Shown here piece by piece: positions 48,547-56,833 of a DNA stretch of 64,000 bases. The translations under genes and the position numbers were made by a program. Source of the DNA: Candidatus Fukatsuia endosymbiont of Tuberolachnus salignus (GTDB taxonomy: Bacteria; Pseudomonadota; Gammaproteobacteria; Enterobacterales; Enterobacteriaceae); contig NZ_OZ034983.1 of the NCBI RefSeq assembly GCF_964030845.1, positions 2,914,001-2,978,000 of the forward strand, written 5' to 3'. A model generated the notes under the pieces. The model did no database searches and was not told where the DNA came from. It saw only the letters and a program-made list of their open reading frames with translations. Position 1 is the first letter of the stretch, and each line of letters starts with the position of its first letter.

Positions 48547-49284
48547 TTAATGTTTCCTGACTGTCATTCGTTGCTGACGCCACATACCCCAAACCTCAAT
48601 TAACGCAATAATGGCAACATACAGTACAGTGGCAATACCAAAAGCCTGGAAGGTACGCAATGTTTCAGTTTCTACCTGACGGGAAGTATAAGAAAGTTCA
48701 GCGACACCAATTGCCATAGTCAGTGATGAATTTTTAATCACATTCATATATTGCCCAAGCAACGGCGACATAGCGATTTTTAATGCCTGTGGCAAAATCA
48801 CATAACGCATCGATTGCCACCCCGTTAATCCCAATGCCTGCGCTGCATATTTCTGCCCACGAGCAACACCCGCGATACCGGCACGTAACTCTTCAGCAAT
48901 AAATGCAGCTGAATAAAGCGTTAAGCCGATTAAACCGCTTAAAAACTCAAAAGACGGCCAACGGAGGACTAAATTAAAGAGTATCAATTCATGGGCAGTA
49001 TTTAGCCACTGCATCCAGGACAGAGGCAGTAGCTGACCCACAGCAAAGTACCAAAAAAAAAGCTGCACCAACAACGGCGTATTACGAAAGACAGAGCTGT
49101 AAATAATGACAGACCATTGCAGTATTTTTAGATGACTATCTCTGGCTACCGCCAGTAAAAATCCTAATGATGTCGCCGCGGCCACCGTACAAGCAGAAAT
49201 CCACAAAGTAAGTAGAAAGCCATCCCATAACCAAAGCAAATATTGCGGAGCCAATAGCCAATCAGTGAGATACTGCAACTTCAT
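48547..49284 (-). CDS. Polar amino-acid ABC transporter permease (first)
   Basis: The 245-residue permease is of the HisQ/GltJ class. The EAA-type loop GVARGQKYAAQALGLTGWQSMRYVILPQALKIAMSP lies around residues 140-175; several membrane helices flank it, and SSVFRNTPLLVQLFFWYFAVG near 63-83 is typical of glutamate/aspartate permeases. It is separated from the binding-protein gene by about 290 bp that hold a terminator-like hairpin and an R1 copy. Substrate: glutamate/aspartate or a similar amino acid, by inference. Confidence 0.87.
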   Translation of the reverse strand: MKLQYLTDWLLAPQYLLWLWDGFLLTLWISACTVAAATSLGFLLAVARDSHLKILQWSVIIYSSVFRNTPLLVQLFFWYFAVGQLLPLSWMQWLNTAHELILFNLVLRWPSFEFLSGLIGLTLYSAAFIAEELRAGIAGVARGQKYAAQALGLTGWQSMRYVILPQALKIAMSPLLGQYMNVIKNSSLTMAIGVAELSYTSRQVETETLRTFQAFGIATVLYVAIIALIEVWGMWRQQRMTVRKH

Positions 49285-49327
49285 AAGTGACGTCCATCAA
49301 TGTCATAATAAGGCATTAAACTTCTAA

Positions 49328-49479
49328 GAACCTATTCGAAATCTCTTGTGCTCGCCGTGTTTTGGTCAAATAATTCGTCAAAAACGGGCTCAAAATGCTC
49401 ATTGACTCTATGTAAACTGCGCTTTTTCGCCCACTTTTTCCTCGTCTGAGCGTCGCTCAAGAGGATTTGGAATAGATTC
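49328..49479 (-). repeat. R1 repeat, full copy D
   Basis: A 152-bp copy in minus orientation, with outer ends GAACCTATTCGAAATCT and AGGATTTGGAATAGATTC. It is flanked by CTAA (49324-49327) and TTAC. It lies in the ABC transporter operon between the binding-protein gene and the permeases, in the transcribed sense. Confidence 0.85.
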
Positions 49480-49488
49480 TTACAAAAC

Positions 49489-49532
49489 CTACCAAAAAAT
49501 ACTCAGCCCTACACCGGAAAAAGTGTAGGGCT
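49489..49532 (-). terminator. Intra-operon terminator or attenuator after the binding-protein gene
   Basis: A perfect 10-bp stem AGCCCTACAC (49505-49514) / GTGTAGGGCT (49523-49532) with an 8-nt loop. On the minus strand it is followed by GAGTATTTTTTGG. It would limit read-through from the binding-protein gene to the permease genes, a common way to set their ratio. Confidence 0.75.
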
Positions 49533-49578
49533 GGAAAAACAACATTCAGACGGGGAACACCCGCCAAATATACACCAG

Positions 49579-50445
49579 TCAATCGGCCACTGGCTGTTGA
49601 TCAAGAAGAGCAAATTTAAAATCACCGCGCGGCTGAGCTGAACGGGTTTCCGCGCCAAACCAACGGTTATAAATATTGAGCGCATCACCGTCTTCTTCCA
49701 GCTTTATCAACGTTCGGTTGATGAACTCAATTAAGCGCTTTTCTCCTTTAGCCGCCGCTACTCCTTGGTATTCTTTCGTGATACTAAAAGGAGAAATTTC
49801 AAAATCAGCCTTCTGTGCTACAGGTATATTACCCAGCAAACCCACCAATTTGGCATCATCTTGAGTAATTGCCTGAACATTGCCATTACGCAACGCAGCA
49901 AACGCTATAGGTGTATCATCATAAGAAATGACTTTAGCCATAGGATAATGCTCACGCAAGGTAATTTCCTGCACGGTGCCTTTATCTGCGCCAATACGTA
50001 ATTGCTTAATATCCTCCGGCGTTTTTAATACACCTTTACGAGCAATAAATTTTTGACCGGTAGCAAAGTAAGGCAAACTGAAATCTACTTCTTTTTCTCG
50101 CTCACGAGTGATAGTGAAATTAGCAGCGATCAGATCAACTTTTTTCGATTTCAGCAATGGAATACGGTTAGCAGGATTGGTCGCCCGCAATTCTAATTTG
50201 ATCGATTCGACCGGGAGTTTTAATTCGACCGAGAGTGCTTTAGCGATAGCCTCGGCGATATCGACGTCATATCCCACCAGTTTTTTCGTCAGTGGATCCA
50301 CGTAGCCAAAAGGCGGATTACTATCGAAAACGGCAACACGTACCACACCCGCCCCTTTAATCTCATCGAGTTTATCAGCATAAGCCACACCAGAAAGAGT
50401 AACGAAACTGGTCAACAGGATTAGTAATATAGCAAAATTCTTCAT
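49579..50445 (-). CDS. Amino-acid ABC transporter substrate-binding protein
   Basis: The 288-residue protein is a type II periplasmic binding protein (SBP family 3). A signal peptide (about 1-23, ending GVAYA) precedes GVVRVAVFDSNPPFGYVD; the ligand-binding signature GYDVDIAEAIAKAL near 57 and NFTITREREKEVDFSLPYF near 106 follow, then RIGADKGTVQE and NIYNRWFGAE at the C-terminus. The pattern fits glutamate/aspartate or a related polar amino acid. The frame continues upstream to 50538 through an R1 fragment; the ATG at 50445, with CAGGAG upstream, is the real start. Confidence 0.88.
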   Translation of the reverse strand: MKNFAILLILLTSFVTLSGVAYADKLDEIKGAGVVRVAVFDSNPPFGYVDPLTKKLVGYDVDIAEAIAKALSVELKLPVESIKLELRATNPANRIPLLKSKKVDLIAANFTITREREKEVDFSLPYFATGQKFIARKGVLKTPEDIKQLRIGADKGTVQEITLREHYPMAKVISYDDTPIAFAALRNGNVQAITQDDAKLVGLLGNIPVAQKADFEISPFSITKEYQGVAAAKGEKRLIEFINRTLIKLEEDGDALNIYNRWFGAETRSAQPRGDFKFALLDQQPVAD

Positions 50446-50458
50446 CAAATCACTCCTG

Positions 50459-50515
50459 AGAACATGTTCAAAATCTGCTGAGTCCGCTGATACCTCATCA
50501 CTCGTAACCCAAGAT
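50459..50515 (-). repeat. R1 repeat, right-end fragment
   Basis: In minus orientation GATGAGGTATCAGCGGAC then AGATTTTGAACATGTTCTC matches the right end of the GTATCAGCG subtype. It lies 13 bp before the start of the binding-protein gene, in its promoter region. Confidence 0.55.
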
Positions 50516-50744
50516 ACCGTTCTACATTCACTATACACACTAAGTCACAGATTAAAACTAACCAGTCATGTATGCAAGTAAGTCGTAGACTAAGCTTTTT
50601 CACCTTGCAGGAAAGATTTTAAACAAACCTTAAATAATTAATATTGCACATCGGCGCAGCCTAGCAATTAGCACGATAGATTAGGAAATAATATAAAAAG
50701 CTATATTTATAACTTTTTTCTTGGTAGGTTCAGTTAAAAATAAT

Positions 50745-50848
50745 AGACTTCTTGCAAAATCATAGTTCGCATAGTTCGTTATGCGAAGTCAGGGCACCTG
50801 GCGCGCAGTAATTTCACGGTACGAGCACAAGAGATTTCGAACAGGTTC
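50745..50848 (+). repeat. Chimera of an R2 left end and an R1 right end
   Basis: 50745-50819 begins AGACTTCTTGCAAAATC after AAT (50742-50744) and has R2 blocks TTCGTTATGCGAAGTC and GGCGCGCAG. It runs directly into CGAGCACAAGAGATTTCGAACAGGTTC (50822-50848), an R1 right end. The other halves of both repeats are missing, which suggests a deletion between neighbouring copies. Confidence 0.7.
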
Positions 50849-50851
50849 TAA

Positions 50852-51544
50852 TTAAGCATTAGCTAAAATATCATCAGACAATGGATCTGTGATGGCTCTC
50901 TCTTTAGATTTTTTCCGTTCCACTGATGAAGCGGCATTCTGCTGTGTTTTACCTCTAGCGTTATTCGGTTCTTCGCTGATTTCAGACTGACCAATAAACA
51001 CACCACCTTTTTTGATCGAAAAGTTAGTACCTTTGACAATACCTTTTAAACGACCATGCTCAAGTATTTCTAAATGATCAGAAACACAAACGCCATCAAC
51101 ACGACCATCAATAGTAATATGAGGAGCGGTTAAATTACCCTCAATATTACCGCTGCGCATTAATCTTATTGTCCCCTCAGTGACAGTAATATCACCGATG
51201 ACAACACCATAAATTTGAATATCACCTTCGAGATCGACATTCCCCTTTAACTGTGTACCAGAAGCAATGATAGTATTCGTTTTAGTCAAATCCTGAGATG
51301 GGTTAGATACAGGAGAATTACCCGGCAGCGGGACATTAGTCGCTGACGATATTTCATTATTATTACTATTGACTTTCTTTTTAAACATGGTTTTTATCAA
51401 CATAAAAAGTAAAACTAAAAAAAACAATACAGGAACAAAAAGTAGGCAAATGATACAATCATAAAATACATAGCCCACTAAACCAATAACCCATCCGCTC
51501 CACAAGAGACATAACACGATATTCTTGCGTACAAATAGGTTCAT
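50852..51544 (-). CDS. Bactofilin family protein with membrane anchor
   Basis: The 230-residue protein has two N-terminal membrane helices (about 8-25 and 29-52: GLVGYVFYDCIICLLFVPVLFF), a linker, and a bactofilin (DUF583) beta-helix domain at about 90-190. Short repeats such as GTQLKGNVDLEGDIQIYGVVIGDI and RLMRSGNIEGNLTAPHITIDGRVDGV are the typical rungs. Bactofilins polymerise and act in cell shape and wall placement; the two-helix form resembles CcmA of Proteus. The tail is charged and low-complexity. The ATG at 51544 is preferred; ten codons upstream another ATG lacks a ribosome-binding site. Its function here is unknown. Confidence 0.85.
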   Translation of the reverse strand: MNLFVRKNIVLCLLWSGWVIGLVGYVFYDCIICLLFVPVLFFLVLLFMLIKTMFKKKVNSNNNEISSATNVPLPGNSPVSNPSQDLTKTNTIIASGTQLKGNVDLEGDIQIYGVVIGDITVTEGTIRLMRSGNIEGNLTAPHITIDGRVDGVCVSDHLEILEHGRLKGIVKGTNFSIKKGGVFIGQSEISEEPNNARGKTQQNAASSVERKKSKERAITDPLSDDILANA

Positions 51545-51581
51545 AGTTATTCGTCCCAGCCAGAAAAGCATCAATTACAAT

Positions 51582-51672
51582 AGACTTCTTGCAAAACCTA
51601 CTACGTCCTCTAAATACGTGCTGTAAATTCTGCGTTACCTGATGCTCGCAATCCTCATGTACTCAGTACAAA
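51582..51672 (+). repeat. R2 repeat, left-half fragment
   Basis: AGACTTCTTGCAAAACCTAC after AAT (51579-51581), followed by TGCTGTAAATTCTGCG and GATGCTCGCAATCCTCATG as in the copy at 38431. The right end is missing; sequence changes after about 51672. Confidence 0.65.
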
Positions 51673-51799
51673 ATAACAACATAGGAACAAAAAAATAAAT
51701 CCCACAGATCCATAAAATATTTCAAGAATAATAATACAGATTGAGACTGGAAATAAACCATCTCATCTAAATTATTTTAATAATTCAATTTATTACATA

Positions 51800-51838
51800 C
51801 ATAAAAAACTTCCGTCAAGGAAACAAAGCGGAAGTTTT
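51800..51838 (-). terminator. Terminator after phoU
   Basis: A perfect 10-bp stem AAAACTTCCG (51805-51814) / CGGAAGTTTT (51829-51838) with a 14-nt loop. On the minus strand the stem ends in TTTTTTAT. It lies about 85 bp after the phoU stop and would end the pst operon. Confidence 0.8.
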
Positions 51839-51921
51839 CTGGTTTTAATTAATAGAAATCATCATATATTATTAATTTTGGTTTTACACAAAAAATAAAA
51901 GTATACAAAACGGAAAGTATT

Positions 51922-52668
51922 TTATTTGGCTCTTTTTTTCTTATCGTCAACGTTTTTATCATTAGCAAGCAATTTTTCCAACGCATCCTCTCCCTGATGG
52001 CGAAGATCTTGCCCTTTAACAAAGTAGAAAATAAATTCACAAATATTTTGACAACGATCACCAATACGCTCAATAGAACGGGCGCAAAATAGCGCTGTTA
52101 AAACATTGGGAATAGTCCGCGGATCTTCCATCATATAGGTCATTAATTGACGCACAATTCCTTCATATTCCTGATCCACTTTTTTATCTTCACGATAAAT
52201 GCGGGTAGCATCATTCAGATCCATTCTGGCAAAAGCATCCAGTACATCATGTAACATTTTCACCGTATGTCGCCCTAATGATTCCAGACTCACCAGTAAC
52301 GGCTGATGCTGCTGAGAGAAGTTTTCCAACGCCGTGCGACAAATTTTATCAGCGACATCACCAATACGTTCCAACTCTGAAATAGTTTTGATGATCACCA
52401 TGATCAAACGTAAATCACTGGCGGCAGGCTGACGTTTAGCAATGATACGCACACAAGCTTCATCGATGAGGATTTCCATCTTATTGACCTCCTCATCACC
52501 CTTAATAACCCGCTCTGCCCGATCACCATCCAACTTATGCATAGCAGTGATGGCGTCATTTAACTGTTGCTCTACCAAACCTCCCATCTTCAAAACCTGG
52601 GTACGGATGTGTTCAAGTTCTGTATTAAACTGACCGGAGATATGTTGATTCAGTTTGAAGTTATCCAT
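51922..52668 (-). CDS. phoU: Phosphate signalling protein PhoU
   Basis: PhoU (248 residues; E. coli 241) links the PstSCAB transporter to the PhoR kinase and keeps the Pho regulon off when phosphate is ample. Two PhoU helical-bundle domains are visible, with family motifs KGDEEVNKMEILIDEACVRIIAKRQPAASDLRLIM near 50-85, SELERIGDVADKICR near 92 and ERIGDRCQNICEFIFYFVKG near 200 (metal-binding acidic residues). The C-terminus is Lys/Asp-rich. It follows pstB by 14 bp and ends the operon. Confidence 0.96.
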   Translation of the reverse strand: MDNFKLNQHISGQFNTELEHIRTQVLKMGGLVEQQLNDAITAMHKLDGDRAERVIKGDEEVNKMEILIDEACVRIIAKRQPAASDLRLIMVIIKTISELERIGDVADKICRTALENFSQQHQPLLVSLESLGRHTVKMLHDVLDAFARMDLNDATRIYREDKKVDQEYEGIVRQLMTYMMEDPRTIPNVLTALFCARSIERIGDRCQNICEFIFYFVKGQDLRHQGEDALEKLLANDKNVDDKKKRAK

Positions 52669-52682
52669 GATCTGTCCTGTTT

Positions 52683-53450
52683 TTAACCGTAGCGGCCAGT
52701 GATGTAATCTTCCGTCTGTTTTTTCTGCGGAGCGGTGAATAATGTATCGGTATCACTAAATTCAATTAATTCGCCTAAATACATAAATGCAGTGTGATCA
52801 GAACAACGTGCCGCCTGCTGCATATTGTGTGTCACCATCACCACCGTATAATCTGATTTCAATTCACTAATTAATTCTTCAATTTTGCCGGTGGAAATAG
52901 GATCAAGTGCCGAACAAGGTTCATCCAACAATAATACTTCAGGACGAACGGCAATAGCGCGTGCAATACATAAGCGTTGCTGTTGCCCGCCCGATAAACT
53001 ATTACCACTTTGACTCAGCTTATCTTTGGTTTCACTCCACAACGCCGCTTTCGCTAGCGCCCATTGCACCCTTTCATCCATATCTGAGCGAGATAAATTC
53101 TCAAATAAGCGAACACCAAAGGCGATATTATCGTAAATTGACATCGGGAAAGGGGTTGGCTTTTGAAAAACCATGCCCACTCTGGCGCGCAATAATGCAA
53201 TATCTTGCTGATCAATAAGAACATTTTTTCCATCAAGCAGGATATCGCCAGTGACACTCTGATCTGAATATAGCAGGTACATTTTATTAAAAGTACGCAG
53301 CAATGTTGATTTACCACAACCTGATGGACCAATAAAGGCCGTGACTTGATTTTTAGCAATATCCAACGAAATATTCTTCAACGCATGAAACTTGCCATAG
53401 TAAAAGTTCAAATCGCGAACTTGAAGTTTACTACCGGGGATCTTACTCAT
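52683..53450 (-). CDS. pstB: Phosphate ABC transporter ATPase PstB
   Basis: PstB (255 residues; E. coli 257) powers the Pst phosphate importer. Walker A GPSGCGKST lies at about 37-45, the Q-loop in VGMVFQKPTPFPMSI near 91, the signature LSGGQQQRLCIARA near 147, Walker B VLLLDEPCSALDP near 170 and the H-loop VTHNMQQA near 200. All catalytic residues are kept. It is separated from pstA by about 210 bp containing an R1 repeat. Confidence 0.97.
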   Translation of the reverse strand: MSKIPGSKLQVRDLNFYYGKFHALKNISLDIAKNQVTAFIGPSGCGKSTLLRTFNKMYLLYSDQSVTGDILLDGKNVLIDQQDIALLRARVGMVFQKPTPFPMSIYDNIAFGVRLFENLSRSDMDERVQWALAKAALWSETKDKLSQSGNSLSGGQQQRLCIARAIAVRPEVLLLDEPCSALDPISTGKIEELISELKSDYTVVMVTHNMQQAARCSDHTAFMYLGELIEFSDTDTLFTAPQKKQTEDYITGRYG

Positions 53451-53469
53451 TAAAACGTCTCTCCTTTAA

Positions 53470-53620
53470 GAACCTGTTACAAATCTTCTTGAGCGACGCT
53501 CAGACGAGGAAAAAATGAGCGAAAAAGCGCAGTTTACATAGAGTAAGTGAGCATTTTGAACTCGTTTTTGACGAATTACTTGACCAAAACACAGCGAGCA
53601 CAAGAGATTTCGAACAGGTT
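53470..53620 (+). repeat. R1 repeat, full copy E (inside the pst operon)
   Basis: A 151-bp copy from GAACCTGTTACAAATCT to AGATTTCGAACAGGTT, the copy closest to the family consensus with copy C. It lies between pstA and pstB in antisense orientation. It is flanked by TTAA and AATA; no clean target duplication is visible. Confidence 0.85.
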
Positions 53621-53663
53621 AATAACCCACGCTGCTGGAGCCACGCTACAGATTTTTGGCGCA

Positions 53664-54560
53664 TCAGTTTGTTTTTTTAGCGAACGTAACCCGCGCCAGA
53701 ATATTTAACAACAGCACACAAAGCGTAATCAGTAGTACCCCTGCCCAAGCAAGTTGCTGCCATTCGCTAAACGGACTCATGGCAAATTTAAATATCGTTA
53801 CCGGCAAATTGGCAATAGGATGATGCAGGTCTGTGCTCCAAAATTGATTAGAGAGCGAAGTAAATAACAAGGGCGCGGTTTCACCGGCAATACGAGCCAC
53901 AGCCAGCAAAATGCCTGTCAGAATACCAGAGATCGATGCCTTCAGGGTAATAGCCGTGACAATACGCCATCTGGGTGTTCCTAATGCATAAGCCGCTTCC
54001 CGCAAACTATTTGGCACCAGTTTCAACATGTTTTCCGTGGTACGAACAACAATAGGCACTTGGAGTAATGCCAATGCGATGACCCCTGCCCAGCCGGAAA
54101 AATGTTCCATCCTTGTCACTACCACGGTGTAAACGAATAATCCCACCACAATAGAGGGAGCAGATAACAGAATATCATTGATAAAACGTGTTATTTCAGC
54201 TAACCAGGATTGACGTCCATATTCTGCTAGATAGATACCCGCCATAATGCCAAGCGGTGTACCTATCAGTGTCGCCCATAAAATTAATAATCCACTGCCA
54301 GCAATAGCGTTAGCCAAACCACCATCCGCAGCATTAGGCGGTGGTGTCATCTCGGTAAATAACGCCAGTGACATACCATCGATTCCTTTAGTCACAGTGG
54401 TGAATAGAATCCATACTAACCAAAACAAGCCAAAGATCATCGTTGTCATTGAAAGTAGCAGCGCCACCAAATTTTTTTGCCGACGCCATGCCTGTTTTTT
54501 GCGTCGAGTTTCTATTAATTTCTCACTGTTTTGTAAGATTACCTCGTTTTGTATTGTCAT
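53664..54560 (-). CDS. pstA: Phosphate ABC transporter permease PstA
   Basis: PstA (298 residues; E. coli 296) is one of the two membrane subunits of the Pst importer. A charged N-terminus precedes six membrane helices; the EAA-like loop NSLREAAYALGTPRWRIVTAITLKASISGILTG lies near 190-222. The segment IAGETAPLLFTSLSNQFWS near 228 is typical of PstA. Its ATG overlaps the pstC stop as ATGA. Confidence 0.96.
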   Translation of the reverse strand: MTIQNEVILQNSEKLIETRRKKQAWRRQKNLVALLLSMTTMIFGLFWLVWILFTTVTKGIDGMSLALFTEMTPPPNAADGGLANAIAGSGLLILWATLIGTPLGIMAGIYLAEYGRQSWLAEITRFINDILLSAPSIVVGLFVYTVVVTRMEHFSGWAGVIALALLQVPIVVRTTENMLKLVPNSLREAAYALGTPRWRIVTAITLKASISGILTGILLAVARIAGETAPLLFTSLSNQFWSTDLHHPIANLPVTIFKFAMSPFSEWQQLAWAGVLLITLCVLLLNILARVTFAKKTN

Positions 54561-55519
54561 GTTAACGCCCCCTCCTGCTTAGCTAGACGTAAAATCATTA
54601 ACTTAGAGAGGACCAAAACAATAAAAGTGATCAAAAATAAAATGAGTCCCAATTCCATCAACGCTGAAGTATGTAAAGGTGACTCCGCCTCAGCAAATTC
54701 GTTTGCTAGCGCAGAAGTAATGCTGTTACCCGGCATAAATAACGAAAAATTATCGAGTTGATACGTATTACCGATGATAAAAGTAACCGCCATAGTTTCA
54801 CCAAGTGCGCGACCAAGCCCCAGTATCACTCCACCAATAACACCATTTTTGGTAAATGGCAGCACAATACGCCAAATAACTTCCCAGGTGGTACAACCGA
54901 TACCATAAGCCGACTCCTTCATCATCACCGGCGTTTGTTCGAAGACATCGCGCATCACAGCGGCAATATAGGGAATAATCATAATGGCTAAAATAATGCC
55001 AGCTGCCAAAATACCGATACCAAATGCTGCGCCAGAGAACAACACACCAACGATCGGTACTCCAGCAAGGACATCACCCACTGGCTCTTGAAAATAGCGA
55101 GCAAACAGTGGAGCAAAGACAAACAAACCCCACATACCGTAGACAATGCTAGGGATCGCGGCAAGCAATTCGACGGCGATCCCAAGGGGGCGCTTCAGCC
55201 AACGGGGAGCAAGTTCGGTTAAAAATAGCGCGATACCAAAACTCACAGGAACCGCAATAATCAGAGCAATCACCGAAGTCACTATCGTGCCGTAGATAGG
55301 AACCAATGCGCCAAATTTTTCAGCGGGAGGATCCCATTCTTTATCCCATAAAAAGGCAAAACCAAATTTTTCAATGCTAGGCCAAGAAGCAACCAGCAGC
55401 GAGATAATGATACCGCCCAGCAAAAATAAGGTAACTAACGCTGCCAGTTTAACCAGCGTACCAAAAATAATATCACCGTACTGATTGGGTGCTTTGATCG
55501 TAGGCTTATAAGCAGCCAT
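54557..55519 (-). CDS. pstC: Phosphate ABC transporter permease PstC
   Basis: PstC (320 residues; E. coli 319) is the partner membrane subunit of PstA. Highly conserved stretches include FGIALFLTELAPRWLKRPLGIAVELLAAIPSIVYGMWGLFVFAP (about 95-138) and MKESAYGIGCTTWEVIWRIVLPFTKNGVIGGVILGLGRALGETMAV near 215-260. The frame is open back to 55720 across the pstS 3' end, but the ATG at 55519 gives the family N-terminus MAAYKPT. A second candidate ATG five codons earlier exists (55534). Confidence 0.96.
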   Translation of the reverse strand: MAAYKPTIKAPNQYGDIIFGTLVKLAALVTLFLLGGIIISLLVASWPSIEKFGFAFLWDKEWDPPAEKFGALVPIYGTIVTSVIALIIAVPVSFGIALFLTELAPRWLKRPLGIAVELLAAIPSIVYGMWGLFVFAPLFARYFQEPVGDVLAGVPIVGVLFSGAAFGIGILAAGIILAIMIIPYIAAVMRDVFEQTPVMMKESAYGIGCTTWEVIWRIVLPFTKNGVIGGVILGLGRALGETMAVTFIIGNTYQLDNFSLFMPGNSITSALANEFAEAESPLHTSALMELGLILFLITFIVLVLSKLMILRLAKQEGALT

Positions 55520-55557
55520 AGATTTTTTTCTCATCTGGGAGTAATTAGGGTTTGTAA

Positions 55558-55590
55558 AGCCTGTTCCAAATCTTCTTAAGCGACGCTCAT
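55558..55590 (+). repeat. R1 repeat, left-end fragment at the pstS stop codon
   Basis: GCCTGTTCCAAATCTTC followed by TTAAGCGACGCTCA is the R1 left end, cut off after the palindromic block. It fills the pstS-pstC gap, and the pstS TGA (55589-55587) lies in its last bases. Confidence 0.65.
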
Positions 55591-56624
55591 AAAGTTTTAC
55601 CCTCTTCAGTGCTAATCTGAGTTTTCCAGGCAGCACGGATTTGTTCAACCACTTCGGCTGGCAGCATCGCATAATCAAGGTCATTTGCTTGTCTAGCGCC
55701 GTTTTTGTAACTCCAATCAAAGAATTTCAGTACCTCTCTTCCTTTAACGGCATCTTTTTGTACTTTATGTAACAAAATAAACGTCGTTGAAGTGATCGGC
55801 CAGACATCCTTGCCTTTCTTATTAGTCAAATCTTGCGCGAATGTTTGGCTCCAATCCGCCTCTTTCGCGGCGGCACTAAAACTCATTACTGTCGGGCTGA
55901 CGGGCTGACCATCGGCAGAAACTAATTTGGTATAGGCTAAACCCGTTTCCTTGACGTAAGAATATTCTACATAGCCGATACTACCGGGCAAGCGTTGTAC
56001 GCATGCCGCAACACCATCATTCCCCTTACCGCCAAGACCTACTGGCCAATTAACACTGGAACCGAAACCCACTTTTTTCTTCCATTCGGTATTCACTTTT
56101 GCCAAATATTGGGTAAAGACAAAAGAGGTGCCTGAACCATCAGCGCGGCGCACAACGGCAATATTTTTATCCGGCAGTGTGACTCCGGGATTGAGTTTAG
56201 CAATCGCCGCATCATTCCATTTTGTCACCTTACCTAAATAGATATCACCTAATGTTTGGCCATTCAATATTAATTCATTAGATTTAATACCGGGCAGATT
56301 GACCACCATCACCACACCACCGATAACAGTAGGAAATTGAAATAAGCCATTAATAGCCAGTTTATCGTTAGACAATGGCTTATCTGAAGCACCGAAGGCC
56401 ACAGTATTGGCGATAATTTGTTTTTCACCCCCTGAAGAACCTATGCCTTGATAATTTACTTTATTCCCCGTTTCTTTCTGATAAGCATCCGCCCATTGAG
56501 CATACACAGGCGTGGGGAAGGTCGCACCCGCACCCGTCAGGTTAACAGCAGCAAAGGCGGACAGAGTAAATACAGATAAGACCACAGCAATGATATTTTC
56601 TACGGTGATACGTATCAGTTTCAT
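55587..56624 (-). CDS. pstS: Phosphate-binding protein PstS
   Basis: PstS (345 residues; E. coli 346) is the periplasmic phosphate receptor. A signal peptide (about 1-25, ending TLSAFA) precedes AVNLTGAGATFPTPVYAQWADAY; phosphate-contact segments GIGSSGGEKQI near 66, ASDKPLSNDKL near 83, RRADGSGTSFVFTQYL near 160 and the GKGNDGVAACVQ loop near 197 are present. The ATG at 56624 has GGGAG at good spacing and is preferred to the one at 56636. The stop codon lies in an R1 fragment. Two Pho boxes lie upstream, so PhoB control is expected. Confidence 0.96.
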   Translation of the reverse strand: MKLIRITVENIIAVVLSVFTLSAFAAVNLTGAGATFPTPVYAQWADAYQKETGNKVNYQGIGSSGGEKQIIANTVAFGASDKPLSNDKLAINGLFQFPTVIGGVVMVVNLPGIKSNELILNGQTLGDIYLGKVTKWNDAAIAKLNPGVTLPDKNIAVVRRADGSGTSFVFTQYLAKVNTEWKKKVGFGSSVNWPVGLGGKGNDGVAACVQRLPGSIGYVEYSYVKETGLAYTKLVSADGQPVSPTVMSFSAAAKEADWSQTFAQDLTNKKGKDVWPITSTTFILLHKVQKDAVKGREVLKFFDWSYKNGARQANDLDYAMLPAEVVEQIRAAWKTQISTEEGKTL

Positions 56625-56676
56625 ACATTCTCCCAATCAGGATGAAAATTATTTTCATGCAGACAAAAAAACGTTG

Positions 56677-56803
56677 TATACCCAATGCATTTCGAGTTAC
56701 GGCAAGGCGGCAATCAATCGAATCCCAGGAGTGTACAGATAGTACATGACTGGGATGAGTGCGAGCCGCCAACGCCGCCGTAACTTGAAAGGCGAAGGGT
56801 ATA
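56677..56803. repeat. ERIC (IRU) element in the pstS leader
   Basis: A 127-bp imperfect palindrome starting TATACCC and ending GGGTATA. Its core carries AATCCCAGGAGTGTACA and GTACATGACTGGGATGAG, matching the standard ERIC primer regions. The length equals the canonical ERIC. It lies between the Pho boxes and the pstS start, so it would be transcribed as a long hairpin in the pstS leader. Confidence 0.85.
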
Positions 56804-56833
56804 TCAGATAAAAACAATAGCAGAGGAGAACAT

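Noticed and set aside
34139..53625. A uniform 4-bp target duplication for R1
   Set aside because: Only copy B has identical flanks (TTAG); the others differ by one or more bases (CTAA/TTAG, CTAA/TTAC, TTAA/AATA), so I state it only as a suggestion.
55520..55720. N-terminal extension of PstC
   Set aside because: It overlaps the pstS 3' end and an R1 fragment; the family start is at 55519.
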